Program-made: the position numbers and the translations under genes
Shown: one piece after another, positions 1 to 6,042 of the stretch
Numbering within the stretch: position 1 is the first letter of the stretch
Layout of the letters: every line of letters starts with the position of its first letter
NCBI GenBank assembly: GCA_021796375.1
Contig: JAJYJF010000105.1
Span: 1-7,284 of the forward strand
Source: Chloroflexota bacterium
GTDB taxonomy: Bacteria; Chloroflexota; Anaerolineae; Anaerolineales; Anaerolineaceae
DNA: 7,284 nt
Reading direction: 5' to 3'
Notes under the pieces: model-generated
Seen by the model: the letters and a program-made list of their open reading frames with translations, nothing else
What the model was told of the DNA's origin: nothing
Database searches by the model: none

Positions 1-1415
1 GCGGCGACCGCCGGGCTGCTGGCCGCCAGCCCGATCCAGCCGCCATCGCGCAGAGCTTCGTGCTCGCCGCGGATGCGGATCAGCTCGCGGTAGTAGGAAA
101 GCAGCGAGCCCGGGTCGGCTGATTCGGCGGCCACGTTTTTGGTCGGGTAGTCCGGGTTGACCGCCTCCCACGGCACGCCGGTGGTGAAGCCGGCGTTGGG
201 GCCGCCGCTCCACTCCATCGGCGAGCGGATGCTCTCGTCGGGCTTCATCCCCAGCATGCCGATCTCCTCGCCGTAATAGATAAACGGGACGCCCGGGTTG
301 GTGAGCAGCAGCGCCGCCGCGACCTTTCCCTTCTGCGGGTCGTTTCGGGCCAGCGACATGAAGCGGTCCTGGTCGTGGTTGGTGAGGAAGCTGGCGTACT
401 GCCCGGATGGGAACCAGCCGGTATCGCGCTTGAGGAGATCCATCACGTCCTCGGCTCCCCCCAGCCGGGCGCTTTTCACGGTAGCATCCGCCAGGTCGAA
501 GTCGAAAGCCAGGTCCATCTGCGCCCCCGGGGTGTAGGTCGCGACCGTCGAGGTGTAGGTGGCCACCTCGCCCACCGTCATCGCCTGGGGGTTGAGCTTC
601 TTATAAAATCCATAGAACTGGGCCAGCCAGGCGTGCGTGGCGCTGGTATCGGCCGCCGCCGCGCCGCTCTCGATCAGGTAGCGGGCGGCGTCCAGCCGGA
701 ACCCGTCCACCCCGACGTCCTGCAGCCAGAAGCGGGCCACGTCCTCCATCTTTGCCGTGACGGCCGGGTTTCGGTAGTTGAGATCCGGCATGCCGGCGCC
801 GAAAAAGCCGTAATAATATTCGCCGTTTGGCGCCTTGTGCCAGGATGGATCGCCGCTGTGCGCGGAGCTGCCCCAAACGTACCAATCGTGGTAGCTCGAA
901 GAGGGATTCTGAGCCTGGACGAACCAGGGATTCTGGTCCGAGGTGTGGTTGAGGACCAGGTCGATCACCACGCGGATGCCGCGGCGGTGGGCTTCCTTGA
1001 GCAGCAGCTTGAAATCGTCCAGGCTGCCGTACTGAGGGTTGACCTGATCGTAGTGGGTGATGTCGTAGCCGTGATAGGATGCCGCCGGCTGGATGGGCAT
1101 CAGCCACAGCCCGGTCACCCCCAGGTCGGTCGTCGTATTGGGGTTCCCATCGTTCAGGTAATCGAGCTTCTGGATCAGGCCCCGGATGTCTCCGATGCCG
1201 TCGCCGTTGCTGTCGGAGAAGCTGCGCACGAAGGCTTCGTAGAAGACCGTATCGCTCCACCAGGGGGAGCCCGCGGTCCCCTGCGGCGGCAGCGAGACCG
1301 CGCCCACCGGTTTTGCCGGCTGCGGCGCAGTGGCCAGGAAGGGGAGGTTCCCGGCGCAGGCAGCCGCAAGGATTAAGCCAGAACAGACAGCAAGCAGGAG
1401 GGCAATCCGCTTCAT
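1..1415 (-). CDS. Alpha-amylase family lipoprotein (GH13, subfamily 36-like), 3' end outside window
   Basis: Predicted secreted alpha-amylase hydrolysing alpha-1,4-glucans such as starch or maltodextrin. The frame is open for 471 residues from the ATG at 1415 and leaves the window without a stop. Residues 1-19 form a signal peptide ending in Ala-Ala-Ala before Cys20, a permissive lipobox, so the enzyme is probably membrane-anchored outside the cell. The catalytic barrel starts near residue 52 (WWSDTVFYEAFVRSF). GH13 regions in order: VI GVTGLWLMPI (99-108), I DLVLNH (152-157), V MPDLN (209-213), II GFRLD with nucleophile Asp242, III GE with acid/base Glu283, and IV NHD with Asp348. A conserved IYYGEEIGM stretch follows. 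All three catalytic carboxylates are present. MPDLN in region V is the signature of the 'intermediary' GH13_36 amylases. GGAAAGG at 1421-1427, 5 nt upstream, supports the start. GH13 enzymes of this kind usually exceed 500 residues, so the C-terminal domain is missing here. Other alpha-glucan specificities cannot be excluded. Confidence 0.95.
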   Translation of the reverse strand, partial: MKRIALLLAVCSGLILAAACAGNLPFLATAPQPAKPVGAVSLPPQGTAGSPWWSDTVFYEAFVRSFSDSNGDGIGDIRGLIQKLDYLNDGNPNTTTDLGVTGLWLMPIQPAASYHGYDITHYDQVNPQYGSLDDFKLLLKEAHRRGIRVVIDLVLNHTSDQNPWFVQAQNPSSSYHDWYVWGSSAHSGDPSWHKAPNGEYYYGFFGAGMPDLNYRNPAVTAKMEDVARFWLQDVGVDGFRLDAARYLIESGAAAADTSATHAWLAQFYGFYKKLNPQAMTVGEVATYTSTVATYTPGAQMDLAFDFDLADATVKSARLGGAEDVMDLLKRDTGWFPSGQYASFLTNHDQDRFMSLARNDPQKGKVAAALLLTNPGVPFIYYGEEIGMLGMKPDESIRSPMEWSGGPNAGFTTGVPWEAVNPDYPTKNVAAESADPGSLLSYYRELIRIRGEHEALRDGGWIGLAASSPAVA

Positions 1416-1731
1416 GCGAGCCTTTCCGAGAAAGAGGGCAGCAGCGGGGCGGGACCCACCCCTCCTGTTGTCAAAATCCTAAACAAGAGTTCGATGCTGC
1501 TGGCGGCCTCTCTTGAGGGATTCGGTCCATGGATTTGTGCGTGGACCCGACCCCCCGACCTCCCCTTCCCGGACTCCGCGCAAAATACACTCGGAGGCCC
1601 TTCGAGCAGGGAAGGGGGAGGACTGGATTACTCCCCTTCCGATTCAGGGAAGGGGCCGCGGGCCAGGCCTGTGGAGTCAATCCAACAGCCCACAAACTCT
1701 ACCAGAGATTCGCGAGATCGTATTCGACCGC
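1416..1731. other. 316-bp intergenic region between MalG-like permease and amylase
   Basis: No convincing gene is seen here. ORFs crossing it on either strand have arginine/proline-rich, low-quality translations and extend into the real genes as shadows. It contains the amylase ribosome binding site, two related GC-rich inverted repeats (1559-1655), and a consensus-like TTGACA on the minus strand (1469-1474) that has no matching -10 at the right distance. The gap is long for genes inside one operon, so the amylase may be transcribed separately from the permeases or be partly uncoupled from them by the repeats. I cannot choose between these from sequence alone. Confidence 0.6.
1559..1655. repeat. 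Two related inverted repeats (REP-like) of the CCCCTTCC / GGAAGGGG type
   Basis: Unit 1 has arms at 1559-1570 (cctccccttccc) and 1609-1621 (gggaagggggagg). They match over 12 positions with one extra G, and an inner 5-bp stem (1574-1578 with 1592-1596) lies in the 38-nt loop. Unit 2 is compact: ccccttcc at 1633-1640 pairs perfectly with ggaagggg at 1648-1655 across a 7-nt loop. The two units also share direct repeats: tccccttcc at 1561-1569 and 1632-1640, and cagggaagggg at 1607-1617 and 1645-1655. This looks like a dispersed intergenic repeat present twice. It could fold in RNA and act as a transcript-end or processing element, but neither strand shows a following U-run. The repeat-family assignment is inference. 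Confidence 0.6.
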
Positions 1732-2670
1732 CTATCCTTTGACGCCGCCGATCGTCAGCCCGCCCGTGATGTAGCGCTGGATGGAGAGGTAAATCACCAC
1801 CACCGGCAGGGCGATCAGGATGCACATGGCGGCGAAGCGCGACCAGGGTGTAGAATCGGAGTACTGGCCGACCATGTTGTACAGCGCCATGATCAGGGTG
1901 AAATCTTTGGGGTTGGTCAGGAACTGCCACGAGGTGGCAAACTCCGTCCAGGCGCTCATGAACCCCAGGAAGAACGTCACCGCCAGGGCCGGGGTGGTCA
2001 GGGGCAGGATCACGCGGACAAACGCCATATTGGGCGTGCACCCGTCGATCAGCGCCGCCTCTTCGAGCTCCTGGGGGATGGTATCCACGTAGCCTTTCAG
2101 GTTCCAGATCGCGAAAGGCAGCATGGTGGAGAGGATGGCGACGCCCACCCCGAGCAGGGAGTTTCGCAGGTTGAACGTGCCGCCGCCGACCGTGAGGGTG
2201 ATCTTGTTGAGCAGGACAAACAGGGCCGGCAGCATGGCGATGGTTGGAATCATCAGCACCGTCAGCACCGCGAGCATCAGCACCTGGCGGCCCCTGAATT
2301 TCAGCCGGGAGAACGCGTACGCCGCCGTCACCGCGATCACCACCGAAGCCAGGGCAGTCCCCACCGAGAGCCTGAGGGAGTTAAAAGCCAGCTGCGCCAG
2401 GCTGACAGGGTTGGCCGTCGGCTGCTGGATGACGGCCTCGTAGGCTTTGAGCGAGGCGCCCGGCGGGATCAGCACCAGCTGCTTCGGGCGCGAAATATCC
2501 CGCGGATCGAGCGAGAGGCTGACCATCCACAGGATCGGGTAGAGCACGCTCGCGGCGATGAGCAGGCACAGCAGCTGCAGGAGGAGCTGTTTCCAGAGAG
2601 GGAGCCGCTTTCCAGCGCCGGAAGATTCCTGAAATTTGAACTTCTTGGAGGATAACGCCTGTTCAGACAT
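1732..2670 (-). CDS. Carbohydrate ABC transporter permease, MalG-like
   Basis: Inner-membrane subunit (312 residues) of a binding-protein-dependent sugar importer of the maltose/maltodextrin (CUT1) class. It pairs with the MalF-like permease to form the channel. About six membrane segments are visible, near residues 30-52, 96-120, 130-155, 170-192, 225-245 and 278-297. The EAA loop that docks the ATPase runs from EAALIDG (204-210) to ILPL (221-224). The C-terminus GGLTIGGVKG closely matches the MalG tail. The start ATG is supported by GGAG at 2678-2681, 7 nt upstream. It overlaps the end of the upstream permease gene by 8 nt, indicating translational coupling. Sugar specificity is inferred from the amylase neighbour and the MalG-like tail. 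Related CUT1 transporters for other oligosaccharides look similar. Confidence 0.95.
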   Translation of the reverse strand: MSEQALSSKKFKFQESSGAGKRLPLWKQLLLQLLCLLIAASVLYPILWMVSLSLDPRDISRPKQLVLIPPGASLKAYEAVIQQPTANPVSLAQLAFNSLRLSVGTALASVVIAVTAAYAFSRLKFRGRQVLMLAVLTVLMIPTIAMLPALFVLLNKITLTVGGGTFNLRNSLLGVGVAILSTMLPFAIWNLKGYVDTIPQELEEAALIDGCTPNMAFVRVILPLTTPALAVTFFLGFMSAWTEFATSWQFLTNPKDFTLIMALYNMVGQYSDSTPWSRFAAMCILIALPVVVIYLSIQRYITGGLTIGGVKG

Positions 2671-3673
2671 CGTAGCGCTCCGTTGCCCGGGTAAATGAGT
2701 TGGTCAGGATGGTGAGGCCGAGCAGAATGACGAAGATGATGATGGCGAAGGCGGCTGCGTCGCCGTAGTTGTTCTGCTCGTTGACCAGGCGGTAAGCCTC
2801 GGTCAGCAGGATTTCTGTCTTTCGCAGGGGACCGCCGCCCGAGAGGAAGTAAATCAGGGTATACAGGTTGAAGGTGGCGGTAATGCCGTAGACGGTGGCC
2901 GGGACCATCGCCGGGCGCAGCAGCGGGAGGGTGATCGTCCAGAACTTCTGGTTCCCGGAGGCGCCGTCGATCTCCGCCGCCTCATACAGGTCCCTGGGAA
3001 TGCTCTGCAGCGCCCCGGTCGCGACGATCGCCATGAAGGGCCAGCCCAACCAGACGTTGCAGATCAGGAGCGCGAAATAGGAGAGGGTGAGCGGAATCCC
3101 CGGGATCGGGTAGGCCAGCTGGTCGATCCAGCGGATGTGGAACAGGCTGGCCGGAAAGCCAAAGATGCCCCCAATAATCGCCAGCCCCTGGTTGATCGCC
3201 CCGTAATCCGGGTCGTACATGTTGCGGAAGACATTGGCGATGATGATCTGGGGGATGACGATGGGGAGCACGTAGATCGCCCGCCAGAATCCCTTGAACC
3301 ACAACCCGGCGGTATTGAGCAGCACGGCGATGAGAATCCCCAGGGCGACGTGCAGGAATACGTTCGAAACCGTCCACCACAGGTTGAAGCCCAGGGTGTA
3401 GAAGAAGTTGAAATTGGAGAGCCCGATATTGCCGCTGAAAATATTGATAAAGTTCGCGAATCCGACGAGCGGCGGCGGCGGAGACCCGGCCCGCAGATTC
3501 GCCAGCGTGAACTGGTGAAAAGACATGTAAATCTGGAAGATCATCGGGTAGAAGGTGATGACCGTCATCACCAGGAAAGCTGGCAGAAGGTAGAGATAGG
3601 GCGAGAGAACCCGCCGGATTGATTTCCACCCGCTTTGAGTCTGGCTACCTGCTGCAATTTCCATCTGCGCCAT
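2663..3673 (-). CDS. Carbohydrate ABC transporter permease, MalF-like
   Basis: Inner-membrane subunit (336 residues) of the same sugar importer. Membrane segments are near residues 24-46, 97-120, 129-150, 197-222, 254-277 and 306-325. The EAA loop is EAAEIDG at 231-237 followed by ITLPLL at 247-252. Its length matches the compact MalF/ThuF/LacF-type permeases, and it lacks the large periplasmic P2 insertion of enterobacterial MalF. I chose the ATG at 3673 because GGAGGG (3681-3686) lies 7 nt upstream. The frame stays open upstream to a GTG at 3757, but that codon lies inside a stem-loop with no ribosome binding site, and the extra 28 residues do not resemble the family. The stop overlaps the MalG-like start. 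A 121-nt gap with a hairpin separates it from the binding-protein gene. Confidence 0.95.
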   Translation of the reverse strand: MAQMEIAAGSQTQSGWKSIRRVLSPYLYLLPAFLVMTVITFYPMIFQIYMSFHQFTLANLRAGSPPPPLVGFANFINIFSGNIGLSNFNFFYTLGFNLWWTVSNVFLHVALGILIAVLLNTAGLWFKGFWRAIYVLPIVIPQIIIANVFRNMYDPDYGAINQGLAIIGGIFGFPASLFHIRWIDQLAYPIPGIPLTLSYFALLICNVWLGWPFMAIVATGALQSIPRDLYEAAEIDGASGNQKFWTITLPLLRPAMVPATVYGITATFNLYTLIYFLSGGGPLRKTEILLTEAYRLVNEQNNYGDAAAFAIIIFVILLGLTILTNSFTRATERYDV

Positions 3674-3680
3674 TTTCAAT

Positions 3681-3686
3681 CCCTCC
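3681..3686 (-). promoter_or_regulatory. Ribosome binding site deciding the MalF-like start
   Basis: The minus strand reads GGAGGG here, 7 nt before the ATG at 3673. It decides between this start and the in-frame GTG 84 nt further upstream. Confidence 0.8.
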
Positions 3687-3749
3687 GATCCAATCCGATC
3701 CGGAGCCCACGATCGAGGAGAAGAGGACGACTCCGCTTCAGAATGAATA

Positions 3750-3777
3750 GGGAGCACCCCCCAAAAGAGGTGCTCCC
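3750..3777 (-). terminator. Stem-loop between binding-protein and permease genes (attenuator or mRNA stabiliser)
   Basis: gggagcacc (3750-3758) and ggtgctccc (3769-3777) form a perfect 9-bp stem with a 10-nt loop, 17 nt downstream of the binding-protein stop. In the direction of transcription it is followed by CTATTCATTC, which is only weakly U-rich, so a full intrinsic terminator is doubtful. In maltose-type operons a structure at this place commonly lets the binding protein be made in excess of the permeases by partial termination or by protecting the upstream mRNA. That role here is inference from position. Confidence 0.6.
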
Positions 3778-3794
3778 ATCCAGATCAAACCCGT

Positions 3795-5018
3795 TTATTG
3801 AGCGTTGTTCTTATTCATCGTCGCGCAGGCCGCCTTAACCGCATCGGCTGGCGCGGTCCCACCTTCCAGGACGGCAGTGTACATGTCGGTGAAGGGTCCC
3901 CAGTAGTTGCCGAACCACTTCGCCTGCGGGCGAGGATAGCCGCCCGCGGCGATCTTGAAGAAATCGCCGACCAGCGGATCCTTCGTGGTGACCGAGCTCA
4001 TCACCGGCGGGTCGCCGGCGACATCGGCGTAAGTCTTGAGGCCATCGGGGCCGAAGAGATACAGCGCCACGGTCATGGCGGCTGCGCCGTTCTTGCTGTT
4101 CGGGTTGAGGTACCAGCCGTCAATCCCGGAGAAAGGCTGTGAGGGGCCCTTGGGTCCGGCGGGCATCGCCGCGACGCCGAGCTTATCCCCCAGGGCTTTC
4201 TCGTAGTCGCCGAGCATCCAGGGGCCGTCGACGATCATGTCGGTCTCGCCCTGTTTGAAAGCCGTGGCGGCTTTGCCGCCGTCGGTGTCGAACGTGGCGC
4301 CGGCGCTCTTCAGATCGAGCAGGAACTGCATGGCATCCGCCCCGCCGTTCGTATCCGCGACGCACTTCCCGGTGTTATCGAAAATCGTGGTCCCAAAGCC
4401 GGGGAACCAGCCGTAGTTGAAGTAAGGGGCGCCGCCCCCAACCATGATGGTCAGCTTCTTCCCGGCTTTGACGGCGGCCAGCAGGTCAGCCGTGGTGGCC
4501 GGAGGGGTCTGAACGTTCGTTTTGTTGTAGAACAGGCCGACAGCCTTGATAATGCCCGGGACGCCGTAGAGCTTGCCGTCCACGGTCAGGCCGCTGACGC
4601 CGGATTTATCGTAGGCATCCAGTTTGCCCTTCAGCAGGTCGTCCACCGGGGCAACCACGCCATCGCGGACCCACTGGCCGAGGTTGTCGTTCGGCATGGT
4701 GAACATATCGGGGCCGGCGCCGGCGGCGACTTCGGTGGTGTATTTCTTTTCGATTTGATCAAAGGGGATTTCCAGGGCTTCTACCTGGATGTCGGTGTGA
4801 GCTTTGTTCCAGTTCGCCACGAGCGTGTTGATCGCGGTTTCCTCAGAGCCGCCGGCATGGTAGCTGTGCCAGAGGGTGATCTTGGTCGCCGCGGCTGGGG
4901 CGGCGGGCGGTTGCGTCGCAGCCGGAGCCTGGGTTGCGGGTGCCGCGGCCGGAGCGCAGGCGGCCAGGATCATGGATATTGCGACCAGCAGTGTGACCAA
5001 CAACATTGAGCGTTTCAT
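3795..5018 (-). CDS. Extracellular sugar-binding lipoprotein of an ABC importer, MalE-like
   Basis: Lipid-anchored substrate-binding protein (407 residues) that captures oligosaccharide outside the membrane and delivers it to the MalF/MalG-like channel. Residues 1-20 are a lipoprotein signal peptide ending in LAA before Cys21. Residues 22-45 are an Ala/Pro/Thr/Gln tether. The mature domain begins with KITLWHSYHAGGSEE. Family-1 binding-protein landmarks include AAGAGPDMFTMPND (98-111), VDGKLYGVPG (146-155) and VDGPWMLGDY (263-272). The last aligns with the GPW segment of maltose-binding proteins. The start ATG is supported by AAGGAG at 5025-5030 with 6-nt spacing. An in-frame TTG at 5060 would put 14 polar residues before the signal peptide and is unlikely. 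It is the first gene of the minus-strand cluster. Maltodextrin is the favoured ligand because of the adjacent amylase, but specificity is not proven. Confidence 0.94.
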   Translation of the reverse strand: MKRSMLLVTLLVAISMILAACAPAAAPATQAPAATQPPAAPAAATKITLWHSYHAGGSEETAINTLVANWNKAHTDIQVEALEIPFDQIEKKYTTEVAAGAGPDMFTMPNDNLGQWVRDGVVAPVDDLLKGKLDAYDKSGVSGLTVDGKLYGVPGIIKAVGLFYNKTNVQTPPATTADLLAAVKAGKKLTIMVGGGAPYFNYGWFPGFGTTIFDNTGKCVADTNGGADAMQFLLDLKSAGATFDTDGGKAATAFKQGETDMIVDGPWMLGDYEKALGDKLGVAAMPAGPKGPSQPFSGIDGWYLNPNSKNGAAAMTVALYLFGPDGLKTYADVAGDPPVMSSVTTKDPLVGDFFKIAAGGYPRPQAKWFGNYWGPFTDMYTAVLEGGTAPADAVKAACATMNKNNAQ

Positions 5019-5079
5019 CCTGTTCTCCTTCAAGTTGATTGAATGATGTTGGGTCGGCAATCATGGTCTGCTGTTGAGC

Positions 5080-5253
5080 CTAATAATCCGGTGCACCTCC
5101 TTCAAATAAATCTGGCATCCACGTCAGGCGGCAGGGAACAGAACCTCCGTCGGGGATTGACGGAAGCAGAAAATATGCATGTGGAAAGGCGGCCGGCGAA
5201 TCCGGGGTTGGTTTTACAGCCTGATGGCCTGCCCCCAGCTTAGACCATACCAT
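5080..5253 (-). CDS. Possible short leader ORF (57 residues), doubtful
   Basis: An ATG at 5253 is preceded on the minus strand by GGAAAGGA (5260-5267) with 6-nt spacing and opens 57 codons ending in TAG at 5080-5082. It lies 61 nt upstream of the sugar-binding lipoprotein gene in the same direction. The product begins MVWSKLGAGHQAVKP and ends DLFEGGAPDY, with several prolines and no domain, signal peptide or membrane segment that I recognise. The good ribosome binding site is its only support, and an ORF of this length can arise by chance in GC-rich DNA. It could be a leader peptide or just open sequence in the 5' untranslated region. Confidence 0.2.
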   Translation of the reverse strand: MVWSKLGAGHQAVKPTPDSPAAFPHAYFLLPSIPDGGSVPCRLTWMPDLFEGGAPDY

Positions 5254-5315
5254 CGTTAATCCTTTCCAGATAAAGCCCACCTCTTATTGGATGCCGATCA
5301 ACGAGCTGTTTAATT

Positions 5316-5329
5316 CAAATCGAGATTTG
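5316..5329. promoter_or_regulatory. AT-rich palindrome, candidate operator
   Basis: CAAATC-GA-GATTTG has 6-bp perfect arms around a 2-nt centre. Allowing a one-base bulge (C at 5330), it extends to TAATT on the left and AATTA on the right, giving 11-bp arms over 5311-5335. It stands out in a GC-rich window and sits between divergent genes, next to a possible minus-strand -10, as a repressor site would. The centre does not match the usual CG core of LacI-family maltose regulators. No regulator gene is nearby, so the binding protein is unknown. Confidence 0.35.
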
Positions 5330-5438
5330 CAATTATTCTACCACGGAGAACCAGGAAATACACTCAGGATCGGGGGACCAATCTGACGGCCCCGGATGTC
5401 TGGTTTTGGGAAGCGGATGAACTCCGCCGAGAGCTCGT

Positions 5439-5447
5439 TGTTATGCT
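5439..5447 (+). promoter_or_regulatory. Extended -10 promoter candidate for macro-domain operon
   Basis: TGTTATGCT matches the extended -10 pattern (TGnTATnnT) and is followed by an AT-rich AAAATTT. It would start transcription around 5454, giving a short leader that just includes the ribosome binding site at 5460-5465. The expected -35 position (near 5419-5424, GAACTC) does not match consensus, which is tolerable for an extended -10 promoter. Confidence 0.35.
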
Positions 5448-5472
5448 AAAATTTCCCGGGGAAGGCGGATCC

Positions 5473-6042
5473 ATGAATCAAGTACTCAAAACGGTAGATT
5501 TTCTCCCGGACCGGCGGATGGAAATCGTCCAGGGCGACCTGACCCAGGAGCCGGTGGATGCGATTGTGAACGCCGCCAACGCGCACCTCGCGCATGGCGG
5601 AGGAGTGGCCGGCCTGATCTCGGCTCGCGGAGGCCCAAAGGTGGACGAAGAAAGCCGGGCCTGGGTCCGCCAGCACGGACCCGTAGCGCACGATTCTCCG
5701 GCTTACACCACCGCCGGCAATTTGCCCTTCCGCTACATCCTGCACACCGTGGGACCTGTGTGGGGCGAGGGGGGCGAGGATGAAAAGCTTGCCGCTGCGG
5801 TGAGAGGCTCTCTGGCCCGCGCGGACGAGCTCGGGTTGGTTTCCATCGCCCTGCCGGCCATTTCGACCGGGATCTTTGGGTTTCCGCGCGATCGGGCGGC
5901 CCGGGTGATCCTCAAGGCGATCGAGGACTATTTCTCCGCGCAGTCTGGCCGGACGCTGAAGCTCGTCCGGGTGGTGCTGCGCGACCCCGAGACCGCCCAG
6001 ATCTTCCTGCGCGAACACGAGCTGGGCGGCGGCCAGAGATGA
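5473..6042 (+). CDS. Macro-domain (ADP-ribose-binding) protein, AF1521-like
   Basis: Single-domain macro protein (189 residues), probably cytoplasmic, which binds ADP-ribose or its derivatives and may remove ADP-ribose or deacetylate O-acetyl-ADP-ribose. The domain spans about residues 17-182: MEIVQGDLT with Asp22 for the adenine, AIVNAAN (30-36), the phosphate loop HGGGVAGLI (41-49), YILHTVGPVW (88-97) and the second loop ALPAISTGIFGFP (126-138). The pattern closely follows archaeal AF1521. The position after GGGV, occupied by a catalytic Asp in MacroD-type hydrolases, is Ala here, as in AF1521. The ATG at 5473 is preferred because GGAAGG (5460-5465) lies 7 nt upstream. The in-frame ATG at 5443 has no ribosome binding site and overlaps the promoter candidate. 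The stop overlaps the next gene by ATGA. Confidence 0.94.
   Translation: MNQVLKTVDFLPDRRMEIVQGDLTQEPVDAIVNAANAHLAHGGGVAGLISARGGPKVDEESRAWVRQHGPVAHDSPAYTTAGNLPFRYILHTVGPVWGEGGEDEKLAAAVRGSLARADELGLVSIALPAISTGIFGFPRDRAARVILKAIEDYFSAQSGRTLKLVRVVLRDPETAQIFLREHELGGGQR

Larger units (their letters stand above)
5019..5472. promoter_or_regulatory. Divergent intergenic control region
   Basis: This 454-bp gap separates the leftward sugar cluster from the rightward macro-domain gene, so promoters for both should lie here. The 5281-5345 stretch is clearly more AT-rich than its surroundings and contains a palindrome (5316-5329) and, on the minus strand, TAGAAT (5335-5340). TAGAAT is a possible -10, but I see no good -35. 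If it is used, transcription would begin inside the palindrome and leave a leader of roughly 300 nt before the binding-protein gene. That leader would hold a small hairpin (tccgtc 5146-5151 with gacgga 5159-5164) and a possible short ORF. The rightward promoter candidate is listed separately. Confidence 0.5.

Noticed and set aside
375..1376. Long plus-strand ORF opposite the amylase gene
   Set aside because: It is antisense to a gene with all GH13 catalytic motifs. Its translation resembles no family and reflects GC-rich codon structure on the opposite strand.
1469..1474. Consensus TTGACA (minus strand) as a separate amylase promoter
   Set aside because: No -10-like hexamer is found 16-18 nt downstream. 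The sequence there is very GC-rich, so the match is probably chance.
1513..2655. Long plus-strand ORF opposite the MalG-like permease gene
   Set aside because: It is rich in His/Gln/Arg/Glu, as expected for an antisense shadow of a hydrophobic membrane protein, and it runs through the intergenic repeats.
3674..3757. N-terminal extension of the MalF-like permease from the GTG at 3757
   Set aside because: The GTG lies within the stem-loop, lacks a ribosome binding site, and the added residues are polar and unlike the family. The ATG at 3673 has GGAGGG with ideal spacing.
4843..5064. ORF starting at the ATG at 5064 and running into the binding-protein gene in another frame
   Set aside because: No ribosome binding site at proper spacing, and most of it overlaps the well-supported lipoprotein gene with a low-quality translation.
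5299..5440. 9-bp inverted repeat CAACGAGCT (5299-5307) and AGCTCGTTG (5432-5440), possible looping operators
   Set aside because: A repeat of this length is expected about once in three by chance in a region of this size, and it is partly explained by the palindromic GAGCTC core. Not reported as a site without conservation evidence.
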